A stretch of 64,000 nucleotides of DNA from Alphaproteobacteria bacterium (GTDB lineage Bacteria; Pseudomonadota; Alphaproteobacteria; Micropepsales; Micropepsaceae). This document shows, in pieces, positions 17,414 to 25,608 of the stretch; within the stretch, counting starts at the first letter, position 1, and each line of letters begins with the position of its first letter. The position numbers and the translations under genes are program-made. Under the pieces are notes generated by a model. The model was not told where the DNA came from. It searched no databases and worked only from the letters and a program-made list of their open reading frames with translations. The DNA lies in assembly GCA_025350465.1 (NCBI GenBank), contig JANXXU010000048.1, forward strand, positions 186,001 to 250,000, in the 5' to 3' direction.

Positions 17414-18582
17414 ACGGTGTACCAGCTCCAGCCGAAGAGCCCGCCCTTGAGATAGACGCAGATGCGCTCGCCGGCTTGCGCGTGCTCGTAGAGATCGTCC
17501 CACACCTGAACGTCGTTGTCGGCGGTGTTAGGTCCCCAAGACCCGACCGTCAGTTTGTACGTCGTGACCTTGCCGTGCTCGGTGTGCTTGTCGCGAACCG
17601 TTGTCTCGAAACGCTGGGCGGCGGACGGGTCGAACTGCACATCGGCTTCGACGATCGCTCCGAAGAGATAGGATGCGCTCACGACTCCTGCCGCGAAGAG
17701 GCTCCAGCCGCGCGCCTTGAGCGTTGCATCGATCAGCGTGAGGGCGAACATCGCAAGCGCGCCGCCACCGAGCGCGATCGCGATCGGCCAAGTCCAATCC
17801 AGCAGTGCGATGTCGAGCAGCGCCCTGAGCAACAGGATGATACCTGGAAGGAAGAACAAGCCGTCGAGCGTCAGCCTTGCATCGTGAGCGCGCCCGTCGA
17901 TGCGGATGAGCGGTCGCGCCCAGACCATGACCGCGACCCCGATGATCGGCAAAAGCGCGAGCGCCGCAATCACCGATCCATATGGTCGTGGATAGACGAG
18001 CCCCCACACGCCGGCGGCCACACCGACACCGTTGAGCCAGGGCACGACGATCCGCATACGGCGGACAAAGGCGTCGCGCTCGACCTGCGTCGTGCCAAGA
18101 CGCACATCTTCCATCAGTGCGGCGCGCTCCACCTTTCGCTCACCCAGCGAAATGTTCTTCAACCCGTGCAGCCAGCTCAAGGCCGCGCCGTCGTTCAGTA
18201 GCGAGCGCGGCACATAAAGCGGCTTGGCGGCGAGGTCTCGTCCGATCAACGCGACTTCTTCAGGGGCGCGGCCGTCGCGATAGGCGCTGATGTCGTCGGC
18301 CATCACAAGCCGCCGCGCGAACGCGGTGACGACCTCGATGCGATCGTCGTAGAGCACGGTCTTGGCTTTCGCCACGATCCACGCCGAGGCGAATCCCAGC
18401 AGCGATAGGAAGAGAAAAAAGATCGTTGCGAAATCCGCCGCCACGCCGCCGTTGTCCCAGCTATACCAAGCGACGAGCGCGGGCATGCCGACGCCGAGAA
18501 CGAGTCCACAGCCGATGGTGTAGGCGCGCTTCCAACGATCGAGACGATAGATCTTCGGCAGGGTGATGGCTTCGCTGACCAT
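17398..18582 (-). CDS. Multi-pass membrane protein of unknown function
   Basis: The product is 394 residues, starting MVSEAITLPKIYRLDRW. Two transmembrane helices come first (about residues 22-75). A soluble 90-residue segment follows, including VLYDDRIEVVTAFARRLVMADDISAYRDG, which looks like a pleckstrin-like fold seen in bacterial membrane proteins. Four or more helices come next (about 190-310), then a C-terminal soluble domain with two Cys. GGGAG nine bases before 18582 supports this start over an upstream ATG. It is last in an operon behind the pyroglutamyl peptidase and methyltransferase genes. Function unknown. Confidence 0.6.
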   Translation of the reverse strand: MVSEAITLPKIYRLDRWKRAYTIGCGLVLGVGMPALVAWYSWDNGGVAADFATIFFLFLSLLGFASAWIVAKAKTVLYDDRIEVVTAFARRLVMADDISAYRDGRAPEEVALIGRDLAAKPLYVPRSLLNDGAALSWLHGLKNISLGERKVERAALMEDVRLGTTQVERDAFVRRMRIVVPWLNGVGVAAGVWGLVYPRPYGSVIAALALLPIIGVAVMVWARPLIRIDGRAHDARLTLDGLFFLPGIILLLRALLDIALLDWTWPIAIALGGGALAMFALTLIDATLKARGWSLFAAGVVSASYLFGAIVEADVQFDPSAAQRFETTVRDKHTEHGKVTTYKLTVGSWGPNTADNDVQVWDDLYEHAQAGERICVYLKGGLFGWSWYTVGACE

Positions 18583-18631
18583 AAATCGGCGCTCCCGGCG
18601 AATCATTGGCGCCAAGAGTAACCGAGTCGCG

Positions 18632-19501
18632 CTAGTCGTATGCTAGGCACCACCCCGGCGCCTTGAGCCAGCAGCGGTCAACCGCAATGTCGTCCGTGCG
18701 GTAGAGGCGGGTCACGCGCCGCACATCGTCATTCTTGAAGGCGGCCGCGAGTGCGCGCTCCGAGGCCTCATCACGCATGCCGGCGCAAGGGTAGATCGCG
18801 ACGGGCGATATCCACCGGGCGAGAAACCCTTCGCTAGCGCGCGTGATCAAGAACACGGCGCCCTGCCGCATGTCGGCGTCCGTGCCGAACCCTTTGTCCG
18901 TGGTCAACGGAAGGACGAGACGTCCGCGGTCCTTGAGGCGGTCGAGCCACGCATCGGCGGGCCGGGTCGCTCCGGCGTTGACGTAGACGACATCCGCGGA
19001 GTCGAACGGCGCGATCGTTCCATCGCCTGCAATGACCGCGACATTGACATAGGCTGCAAGATTCGACCGCGCGCGAGCTGCGAGATCGCTTTCGTATTCG
19101 ATCGCCGTTACCCGCCCGGCCCGTCCGACGAGATGCGCCATGATTGCAGAATAATATCCGGTGCCAGCGCCGACGTGCACGGCATGCTCGCCATCTCGCA
19201 GATTCGCGCAGCCGAGCAGATACGCGTGATAACTCGGCTGGCCGTTGTTGATTTCACGCTCCGGCGCGATGCCGATGAGATCGTCTGTGTAGAGATGAAT
19301 AGGATCGGCATCCGGCGTGGGTGCGTAGTCGCGCGTCGAGAGCCGAAGGACCGGCCATGGTCCGGGCCCAAGGAAATCTTCCCGGTGCACTTCGGCGAAC
19401 GCACGCTCGACCCGCTTACCGGTCCCAGCGGCGGCGGCGGCGGCGGCGGCGCGTTTGGCGTAATCGCGGCGAACAACCTTGAGATCCGCTTCGCTTGTCA
19501 T
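18632..19501 (-). CDS. Protein-L-isoaspartate methyltransferase-like SAM enzyme
   Basis: The product is 289 residues. The N-terminal half has the PCMT pattern: VERAFAEVHREDFLGP, a DDLIGIAPEREINNGQPSYHAYLL segment, then the SAM loop VHVGAGTGYYSAIMAHLVG and acidic EYE at the next strand. It probably repairs or modifies isoaspartyl residues or is a related methyltransferase. The C-terminal region departs from standard Pcm, so the substrate is uncertain. Its ATG overlaps the stop of the upstream pyroglutamyl-peptidase gene by four bases, implying translational coupling. Confidence 0.75.
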   Translation of the reverse strand: MTSEADLKVVRRDYAKRAAAAAAAAGTGKRVERAFAEVHREDFLGPGPWPVLRLSTRDYAPTPDADPIHLYTDDLIGIAPEREINNGQPSYHAYLLGCANLRDGEHAVHVGAGTGYYSAIMAHLVGRAGRVTAIEYESDLAARARSNLAAYVNVAVIAGDGTIAPFDSADVVYVNAGATRPADAWLDRLKDRGRLVLPLTTDKGFGTDADMRQGAVFLITRASEGFLARWISPVAIYPCAGMRDEASERALAAAFKNDDVRRVTRLYRTDDIAVDRCWLKAPGWCLAYD

Positions 19502-20190
19502 GTCATTTGCTCCGACGCTGCGTTGCGTTCCAGCAAGCTACCCGCGACGGCATTCAATATCGCGTGCGTGCCTTGCATCAATTGGCGCTGGCTCATCGTT
19601 TGCAAGTGGCTCGTCGCCAGGCCGGCGCGTGCGAGGTGCGCGAGTTGCACGTCCAAGTACGGGACATGGATGAAGCCGGCGACCGCCGGAACGCCTGCCG
19701 CTTTCAGATGCGCCATCAAGCGGTAGAAAAGCAGATTGCAAACATAGTCGCCGGCGTCGTCGGACGGTGCGAACGGCAAATCATGGTGCGTCAGGGCGGC
19801 GGCGATTTTAGCTAAGGGCAGGGCCGAGGCATAGGTGGCCGGTCCATCGTCGCAAAGCCGGGCGCTTGGGGCGGGTGTGCCTTCGCTGTCCGGACGGCCG
19901 AGGCCCAATTGATTGCGCGCCGTCGATTCGAGCGTGAAACCGTTTGCCTTGGCGCTCAATCCGAAGGCGACGACGGCGTGGGGCCGCTGTTCGGCGAGGA
20001 GCGGCAAGAATTCGCGGTCCCACACGTCGTAGCGCACCGGAAGGATGCGCGTTGCGAGGCGAGCGCCGTGCGGCTGCCATCCGTCGCGCTCGAGTTCGCC
20101 GATTGCCCAGGCAGTCGGATTTTCCGGCGCGCCCGGAAACACGGAAAAGCCGGTCGTCAGGATCAACGGTCCGTCGGTTGGCGCGCTCAT
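19498..20190 (-). CDS. pcp: Pyroglutamyl-peptidase I (pyrrolidone carboxyl peptidase)
   Basis: The product is 230 residues. It removes N-terminal pyroglutamate from peptides in the cytoplasm. The family's three active-site regions are visible: Glu in FTLESTARNQ, Cys in DAGDYVCNLLFYRLM, and His in AGFIHVPYL. The N-terminus ILTTGFSVFPGAPENPT also matches the family. It is slightly longer than the usual 215 residues. Its stop overlaps the start of the PCMT-like gene; both peptide-directed activities could serve turnover of damaged proteins, which is inference. Confidence 0.88.
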   Translation of the reverse strand: MSAPTDGPLILTTGFSVFPGAPENPTAWAIGELERDGWQPHGARLATRILPVRYDVWDREFLPLLAEQRPHAVVAFGLSAKANGFTLESTARNQLGLGRPDSEGTPAPSARLCDDGPATYASALPLAKIAAALTHHDLPFAPSDDAGDYVCNLLFYRLMAHLKAAGVPAVAGFIHVPYLDVQLAHLARAGLATSHLQTMSQRQLMQGTHAILNAVAGSLLERNAASEQMT

Positions 20191-20275
20191 GGGACTGAAG
20201 CTTAGAGCGCCCTGCCGGCGAACAAAAGGATCGGGCGGGGATGCAATTGGATGCCTGCGACGCTAATCTCGCACC

Positions 20276-20794
20276 ATGAAACGAACGTCGGCCATCATCG
20301 GCTCGATAGCGTTCTTCGTCGTCGCGCCCGTTACCGTCGCGGGCCTGGTGCCGTGGTGTATCACGCGCTGGCAGGTTACGCCGCCGGTCGGCGACATGTG
20401 GCCGGTTCAGTTTGCCGGCGCAGTCCTTAGTCTGGCGGGCTTTGTGTTCCTGGTGGATTGTTTTGCCCGCTTCGCGCGGGACGGTCTTGGGACGCCGGCG
20501 CCGATCTTGCCGACGGAACATCTCGTGGTCGGCGGTCTCTACCGCTATGTGCGCAATCCGATGTATGTCGGCGTGGCCGCGGCAATTTTGGGTCAGGCGG
20601 TGTTTTTCGGCGACACGCGACTTCTCATCTATGGCGCGGTCGTTTGGCTGGCGTTCCACCTCTTCGTCTTGCTGTACGAAGAGCCGACGCTCAAACGAGC
20701 GTTTGGCGACGAATACGAAGTCTTTCGCAAGAATGTACCGCGCTGGATACCGCGCATGACCCCGTGGTCGGGCACCGCCGCAACCGCGCACTAA
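20276..20794 (+). CDS. Isoprenylcysteine carboxyl methyltransferase-like membrane enzyme
   Basis: The product is 172 residues with four to five hydrophobic helices. The C-terminal half carries the ICMT/PEMT signature: HLVVGGLYRYVRNPMYVGV, then a helix pair and YEEPTLKRAFGDEYEVFRKNVPRWIPR, which bind SAM. Bacterial members methylate lipids or small thiols; the substrate here is unknown. It sits at the inner membrane. The 3' end overlaps the convergent YjbR-family gene by four bases. Confidence 0.82.
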   Translation: MKRTSAIIGSIAFFVVAPVTVAGLVPWCITRWQVTPPVGDMWPVQFAGAVLSLAGFVFLVDCFARFARDGLGTPAPILPTEHLVVGGLYRYVRNPMYVGVAAAILGQAVFFGDTRLLIYGAVVWLAFHLFVLLYEEPTLKRAFGDEYEVFRKNVPRWIPRMTPWSGTAATAH

Positions 20795-21159
20795 GGTTTC
20801 GCGGCAGTCTCAATCAGCTTCCTCGGCGCGACGTTGCGCCATGAGGTCGTGAGCGCGCTACGCACCGTGTCGGCATCGGCGAACTGCAGATGAACATAGG
20901 TCCAGCCGTGCTTGCCCCACGACGGCACGGGCCCGAAGATCTTCGGCTCGGCCGCGGACATCAGCTCTTGTTGCTCACGCGTGAGTTTGACGACGCCGCG
21001 GCGGTCTTCCGGCGACAGCGTCGCAAATATTTTTCCACGCACGCGAAACGACGGCCGGTCGAAATGAGGCACTTCCAGCGCCTCCGGCAGCTCCAACGCC
21101 AGGCGACGAAATTCATCCGCCGCAACACCGCGCCGGTTCGTTGTCTTATTCTGTCTCAA
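20791..21159 (-). CDS. MmcQ/YjbR family protein
   Basis: The product is about 122 residues from a TTG at 21159. It matches the YjbR fold (a CyaY-like alpha/beta domain): FRRLALELPEALEVPHFDRPSFRV, then KIFATL and KHGWTYVHLQFADADTV. These proteins are small, cytoplasmic and functionally poorly defined. No in-frame ATG fits. The first ATG (21237) would overlap the VOC gene by 92 bases and add an unlikely basic tail, whereas the TTG overlaps it by only 14 bases. It probably follows the VOC gene in one transcript. Confidence 0.7.
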   Translation of the reverse strand: MRQNKTTNRRGVAADEFRRLALELPEALEVPHFDRPSFRVRGKIFATLSPEDRRGVVKLTREQQELMSAAEPKIFGPVPSWGKHGWTYVHLQFADADTVRSALTTSWRNVAPRKLIETAAKP

Positions 21160-21619
21160 AGGCCTGGGCCCAGCGTTGTTGCATCTCCGCCGGGGAAACG
21201 TCTTCGATCTGCGTCGTGACGAACCAGCTGTGTCCAAAGGGGTCGGCGATCATCGCGTTGCGCTCACCGAGGAATTGGTCTTTGGCTGGGCGTACCAGCA
21301 CGGCACCGCATTCGACCGCGCGCTCGACGAAGGCGTCGACGTTATCGACTCGTAAGTGCAATTTGACGGGTGAGCCGCCGATGCTTGGCGGGCTCAACGC
21401 ACCGAAATCGGGATATTCGTCCGAAATCATCAACCGCGAATTGCCGATCTCGAACTCCGCATGACCGATTTTGCCGTTGCTGCCGGGCTCGCTGAGCCGA
21501 TAGACCTCTCTCGCGCCAAAAGCGCGCGTGTAGAAATCGAGCGCTTTGCCCGCGCCCTTCACACAAAGATAGGCGGTCGCGGTTTGATTGAGTGCCTCTT
21601 TGGTCTTCGTCGCAAGCAT
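21146..21619 (-). CDS. VOC (glyoxalase/PhnB-like) family protein
   Basis: The product is 157 residues with two beta-alpha-beta-beta-beta units of the vicinal oxygen chelate fold: TAYLCVKGAGKALDFYTRAFGA, then VKLHLRVDNVDAFVERAVECGA and MIADPFGHSWFV. PhnB-type members often bind small ligands or confer resistance, but no reaction can be assigned. It is divergent from a TetR gene across a 53-base region with a clear palindrome, so that regulator very likely controls it. Confidence 0.82.
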   Translation of the reverse strand: MLATKTKEALNQTATAYLCVKGAGKALDFYTRAFGAREVYRLSEPGSNGKIGHAEFEIGNSRLMISDEYPDFGALSPPSIGGSPVKLHLRVDNVDAFVERAVECGAVLVRPAKDQFLGERNAMIADPFGHSWFVTTQIEDVSPAEMQQRWAQAFETE

Positions 21620-21653
21620 CGAAAAATTCCTTGCTTTACCGTCGTCTATTTAT

Positions 21654-21668
21654 GTTACGATGTGTAAC
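21654..21668. promoter_or_regulatory. Probable TetR operator
   Basis: The inverted repeat GTTAC-gatgt-GTAAC lies 4 bases before the TetR ATG and 34 bases before the divergent VOC start. Its position in a 53-base divergent gap, overlapping the TetR leader, fits an operator for autorepression and for control of the VOC/YjbR transcript. Flanking bases extend the symmetry only weakly. Confidence 0.55.
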
Positions 21669-21672
21669 GAAA

Positions 21673-22302
21673 ATGAGTGAAACGGTCAAGAACAATTCGA
21701 CTGCGCCGCTAAAACGCCGTCCTCGCGGACGTCCGCGCAGCACGGCGGCGCGCGTTGCGATCCTGCGCGCGACAGCGGAAATTCTCGAGGAAGGCGGCGT
21801 CACGGCCGTCACGATGGAGGGCGTCGCGCAGCGTGCCGGCGTCGGCAAGCCAACGCTTTATCGCTCATGGCGCAACGCCCACGAACTCACCATGGCTGCA
21901 TTGATCGAAACACAAAAGGCCCCGCCGGCGGTTCGCGCGACCGCCTCTGCGCTGGACGATCTTCGCCAGCAACTGCGCAAGGTTGCGGCCGTCTTCGCCT
22001 CGCGCATTGGACGAAGCGTCGCCATGATGGTTGCCGCCGCCGATGACGGGACGGAACTCTCGAAAGTGTTCCGCACGCATTTCATCCTCGCCCGGCGCGA
22101 AGAGGGCCGCGTGCTGCTTGCGGAGGCGGTCAGTCAACACGCAATCCGGCGCGATATCGATTTCGAGATCGCGCTCGATATGATTTACGGGCCGCTATTC
22201 TATCGCTTGCTCGTCGGCCACAAGCCGTTGACCGCGGAGTTCACCGACGGACTTTTGGCGCATGCGATCGCAGGACTGACAAATCGAAAGGCCAGGCGCT
22301 GA
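21673..22302 (+). CDS. TetR family transcriptional regulator
   Basis: The product is 209 residues. A basic N-terminal tail (KRRPRGRPRS) precedes the TetR helix-turn-helix, VTMEGVAQRAGVGKPTLYRSWRN (about residues 45-67), and a helical ligand-binding domain. RGRP just before the domain resembles an AT-hook. It probably represses the divergent VOC gene and itself through the palindrome upstream. The ATG at 21673 gives the usual length; the ligand is unknown. Confidence 0.88.
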   Translation: MSETVKNNSTAPLKRRPRGRPRSTAARVAILRATAEILEEGGVTAVTMEGVAQRAGVGKPTLYRSWRNAHELTMAALIETQKAPPAVRATASALDDLRQQLRKVAAVFASRIGRSVAMMVAAADDGTELSKVFRTHFILARREEGRVLLAEAVSQHAIRRDIDFEIALDMIYGPLFYRLLVGHKPLTAEFTDGLLAHAIAGLTNRKARR

Positions 22303-22329
22303 AGGACTTCGCGGCGGCAGCGTGGAACT

Positions 22330-22815
22330 TTACGGCGTCTTATCGCGCTTGAGCCAATAGATCATGTTGTTGAGCGCGAAGGCGGCATGATCGGTGTCGC
22401 TCATGTGAAAATCGATCGCACCCTCGCATCCGGTCTCTAATGTGGGGATGGGTCGTGTTTTGAAGCCGAGCGCCGTCGCACTGTCTTCAGCTTTCTTGCC
22501 GCCGCGTTGCTCGAATTCACCGAGCTGGCCCTGAAACAGCATGTCGGTGGTGTAGCCCTTCATTTCGTAGTTTGGCCCGGCGCATGCGAGCAAATTCGGG
22601 CCCTTGATTTGTTTGGCCTCGAAAGTCACGTGCTTTCCTACAAAGGTCGGGGCCTCCTTCCGGTTGGGCGGGTAGTTGGCGTTGTCGCTCCACGGCGCCG
22701 GATCGGCCCTTTCGATCGTCCACTTCCCCAAGAGCGCGTTGGCCGCGCGCACGGGCGCCGCAGCGAAATGCAATAGCGCAACCACCGCGAACGCGGCTGC
22801 CATCGTCTTCATCAT
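22330..22815 (-). CDS. Secreted protein of unknown function
   Basis: The product is about 161 residues with a Sec signal peptide (MKTMAAAFAVVALLHFAAAPVRA, likely cut after ARA near residue 24). The mature part starts NALLGKWTIERADPAPW, reminiscent of small periplasmic lipocalin-like proteins, and contains two Cys that could form a disulfide. The two adjacent ATG codons make the exact start uncertain; the second has better AGGA spacing. It stands alone, convergent with the TetR gene. No family recognised. Confidence 0.6.
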   Translation of the reverse strand: MMKTMAAAFAVVALLHFAAAPVRAANALLGKWTIERADPAPWSDNANYPPNRKEAPTFVGKHVTFEAKQIKGPNLLACAGPNYEMKGYTTDMLFQGQLGEFEQRGGKKAEDSATALGFKTRPIPTLETGCEGAIDFHMSDTDHAAFALNNMIYWLKRDKTP

Positions 22816-23002
22816 TTCCTAAGTCCTTTTCTTCGATCCCACGGAAACAATCTCTCATTTCCCGGCAGGCAACAAGGAATGAACGATCTGTTGCAGCCTG
22901 GGAGGAGCGCTTGCCAAGAACGCGAACACTTCAACGAACCTTAACCCCGATCAGTCAAGAATGCGGTTAAAGGTTTATCACGAGTGCCGCGAGGGTTGTC
23001 GG

Positions 23003-24940
23003 ATGGTTTTCTTTAGACATATTCGCATCTCGACAAAGATCTTGCTTGCTCTGAGCTTGTTCGCCGTGTTGTGCGCCGGCCTTGTCGTGTTCGCCGCCGT
23101 TTGCATCACGGACCTTGCCGCTGGAACGCAACGCATTGTGAGCCATGAGGCCGAAGCATTGCGCCTCGCTTCGTCGGCTCAAGAACGCCTGACGCGAATG
23201 CATCAACTTGCATTCCAAATCAACGACTCTGTGTCGAACGATTGGGGCGAACTACAGGGGTCGTTCGACGAAGAGACCAAGGCTGCGAGAGCGGAACTAA
23301 AGACGCTGCAAACGGTGGTAACGGCACGCGAAACCAGTGCCGTCGCCGACGCAAGCCACGCCATCGACCAATATATCGCAGTGGCGGCCCAGATCGAGTC
23401 TCTGCTGCAGTCTACCCGCCATGACGATGCGCAGAATCTTCTGAAGACAACCGGCAGCGCCATTTTCGATAAGGCCGATACGACCTTCGACCAATTGGTG
23501 GCACAGCAAAAGAAGAGCCTTCAAGTGGCCGCCGAAGACGCAAAGCAAGAATCGAAGACCGCGCTTTGGGCGATGGTGGCAATCTCGCTGCTCGGTTTGC
23601 TGGGCGTCGGGGCGGTGGCGCTTGTTATGGTCCGCCGCGAGATAACCGCACCCCTCGCCGCCGCGACGGGCGCGATGAACAGGCTCGCCGAGGGTGACAT
23701 GACGGCGACTGTCGCCGGCGACGACCGTCGCGACGAAATTGGAGGGCTAGCCAGGGCCTTCACCGCTTTTCGCCAAGCGGCAATCGACAAAGCGGCCGCG
23801 GAGAGCGAAGCTGCAAAACAACGCCATTTGGTCGAAGAAGAGCGCAGCAAGGCGCTGCACGCTCAAACAGTGGCGGCGAAGGAGCAAAGTACGGCCGTCG
23901 AAGCCGTGGCTGCCGGTCTCGCGCAGCTCGCGTCCGGCGACTTGCTGTTTCGTCTCTCTCAATCATTTCCCGCGGGCTACCAAAAACTGCGCGACGATTT
24001 TAACGCCGCCATGGACAAACTTCAGGAAGTGATGAAGTCGCTGAAGTCGAGTGCGCTCGAAATTCGCGCCGGCACCGCGGAAATCTCGCAGTCCGCCGAA
24101 GAGCTGTCACGCCGCACCGAACAACAGGCGGCAAGCCTGGAAGAGACCGCCGCCGCGTTGGCTGAAATTACCTCAACGGTTCGCCGAACTGCCGAAGGTG
24201 CGTCAGCAGCCAACAATGTCGTTGTCGCCGCCAAGTCCGACGCCGAGCGCAGCGGGCGCGTCGTGCGCGACGCGGTCAGCGCCATGAGTGAGATCGAATC
24301 GTCGGCACGTCAAATATCGCAAATCATCGGTGTGATCGACGAAATCGCTTTTCAGACTAATCTGCTTGCACTCAATGCCGGTGTCGAAGCCGCGCGCGCC
24401 GGCGATGCCGGCAGAGGCTTTGCGGTCGTCGCCAGCGAAGTGCGCGCCTTGGCGCAACGTTCCGCATCCGCCGCCAAAGAGATCAAGGCGTTGATTTCGA
24501 CATCCAGCAATCAGGTCACCGCCGGCGTGCAGTTGGTCGGCCAGACCGGACAGGCGCTGGAACGCATTCTGGCAAGCATTGCCGACATCAACAAGCTGGT
24601 CGCTGAAATTGCCGAGTCGGCGAAAGAGCAATCATCCGGCTTGCACGAGATCAACGCGGCCATCGACCAAATGGATCACGTGACGCAGCAAAACGCCTCT
24701 ATGGTCGAAGAAAGCACCGCCGCCAGTTTCGTTCTTGCCTCCGAGACCCAACAACTCACCGACTTGATCGATCGTTTCAAGATCGACGATGGCGAACCGG
24801 TAGCGCCAAAGGCCGCCCGTCCGACGAGCGTTCCTCCGCCAGTCGAGCGCAAGGCGCGCGCAGTTCGGAGCGCCGTCGGCGGCGCGGCCACGGCGCGCAA
24901 GATCGAACCTGCACTTTCGAAGGACTGGGAAGAGTTTTGA
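23003..24940 (+). CDS. Methyl-accepting chemotaxis protein
   Basis: The product is 645 residues. A transmembrane helix at about 13-34 is followed by a helical periplasmic sensor domain, a second helix at about 187-208 and a HAMP domain (about 210-262). The signalling domain has its tip at [22 protein letters not shown] (around residue 446). The last five residues are DWEEF, matching the WxxF-type C-terminal tether that recruits CheR and CheB. It opens the chemotaxis operon, 3 bases ahead of the STAS gene. GAGGG seven bases before 23003 favours this start over the ATG at 22961. The ligand is unknown. Confidence 0.92.
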   Translation: MVFFRHIRISTKILLALSLFAVLCAGLVVFAAVCITDLAAGTQRIVSHEAEALRLASSAQERLTRMHQLAFQINDSVSNDWGELQGSFDEETKAARAELKTLQTVVTARETSAVADASHAIDQYIAVAAQIESLLQSTRHDDAQNLLKTTGSAIFDKADTTFDQLVAQQKKSLQVAAEDAKQESKTALWAMVAISLLGLLGVGAVALVMVRREITAPLAAATGAMNRLAEGDMTATVAGDDRRDEIGGLARAFTAFRQAAIDKAAAESEAAKQRHLVEEERSKALHAQTVAAKEQSTAVEAVAAGLAQLASGDLLFRLSQSFPAGYQKLRDDFNAAMDKLQEVMKSLKSSALEIRAGTAEISQSAEELSRRTEQQAASLEETAAALAEITSTVRRTAEGASAANNVVVAAKSDAERSGRVVRDAVSAMSEIESSARQISQIIGVIDEIAFQTNLLALNAGVEAARAGDAGRGFAVVASEVRALAQRSASAAKEIKALISTSSNQVTAGVQLVGQTGQALERILASIADINKLVAEIAESAKEQSSGLHEINAAIDQMDHVTQQNASMVEESTAASFVLASETQQLTDLIDRFKIDDGEPVAPKAARPTSVPPPVERKARAVRSAVGGAATARKIEPALSKDWEEF

Positions 24941-24943
24941 CGC

Positions 24944-25231
24944 ATGACCGGCGCCGCAAAATCGAACGTGCTGGTGCTGCCCGAGGTTATGGACCTCAGG
25001 GCGGCCGGGCAGTTGACGCAACGGATCTTGGGCTTCCAGGGGCGCGCGCTAACTCTCGACGCGTCGGCTGTGGAGCGCATCGGCGGCCTCTGCCTGCAAG
25101 TTCTCTTGTCGGCGCGGCTGTCGTGGGCGGTCGACAGGTTGCCGCTTACCGTCATGAACCCATCGCAAGCCTTTGTTGACGGCCTTGAATTGTTTGGCGC
25201 GCCGCGCTTTGCCATCTCCAAAACGAGTTGA
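24944..25231 (+). CDS. STAS-domain protein of the chemotaxis operon
   Basis: The product is 95 residues forming one STAS domain: VLVLPEVMDLRAAGQLTQRIL, then LTLDASAVERIGGLCLQVLLSA, with the family's conserved region after the strand. In STAS phospho-switch proteins a Ser follows the DAS element; here the candidates are Ser in LDASAVE and no clear Ser at the later site. It occupies the position of the small gene after mcpA in Caulobacter. The gene lies between the receptor (3 bases) and cheY (4 bases). Its role is unclear; similar small STAS genes are common in alphaproteobacterial che operons. Confidence 0.75.
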   Translation: MTGAAKSNVLVLPEVMDLRAAGQLTQRILGFQGRALTLDASAVERIGGLCLQVLLSARLSWAVDRLPLTVMNPSQAFVDGLELFGAPRFAISKTS

Positions 25232-25235
25232 AACG

Positions 25236-25607
25236 ATGTCCGAACCAAAAACGATTTTGACGGTTGACGATTCTCCGACGATGCGTGAATTGCTCCTGGC
25301 CGCTCTCTCCGAAATGGGCTTTCGCGTGGTGCAGGCGGTCGACGGCGCGGCGGCGCTCGAAACGTTGAAGGTGGAGAAGGCCGATATCATTATCACCGAC
25401 GTGAATATGCCGCGTCTCGATGGGCTCGCGTTTATCGAGGAGCTGCGCAAGGACAAAGGCAACCGGGCGACACCCGTATTGGTCCTGACGACGGAGACGG
25501 ACCAGAGCCTCAAGGATCGCGCGCGCAAGGCGGGTGCGACGGGCTGGATAGTCAAGCCTTTCGATCCAGCAAAATTGGCGGATGCGATCCGCCGGGTGAC
25601 GGCGTGA
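25236..25607 (+). CDS. cheY: Chemotaxis response regulator CheY (first copy)
   Basis: The product is 123 residues, a single receiver domain. The acidic pocket is TVDDSPTMR near the N-terminus. The phospho-acceptor Asp is in IIITDVNMPRLDGL (about residue 53), the Thr in LVLTTE and the Lys in IVKPFDP. It would carry phosphate from CheA to the flagellar switch or act as a phosphate sink beside the second CheY. It starts 4 bases after the STAS gene and ends one base before the cheA start. Confidence 0.9.
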   Translation: MSEPKTILTVDDSPTMRELLLAALSEMGFRVVQAVDGAAALETLKVEKADIIITDVNMPRLDGLAFIEELRKDKGNRATPVLVLTTETDQSLKDRARKAGATGWIVKPFDPAKLADAIRRVTA

Positions 25608-25608
25608 C

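Noticed and set aside
22899-22915. Possible sigma-54 promoter before the chemotaxis operon (GG-N10-GC with TTGC)
   Set aside because: Only the GG and TTGC parts match; the central CACG does not, and no enhancer-binding gene is nearby.
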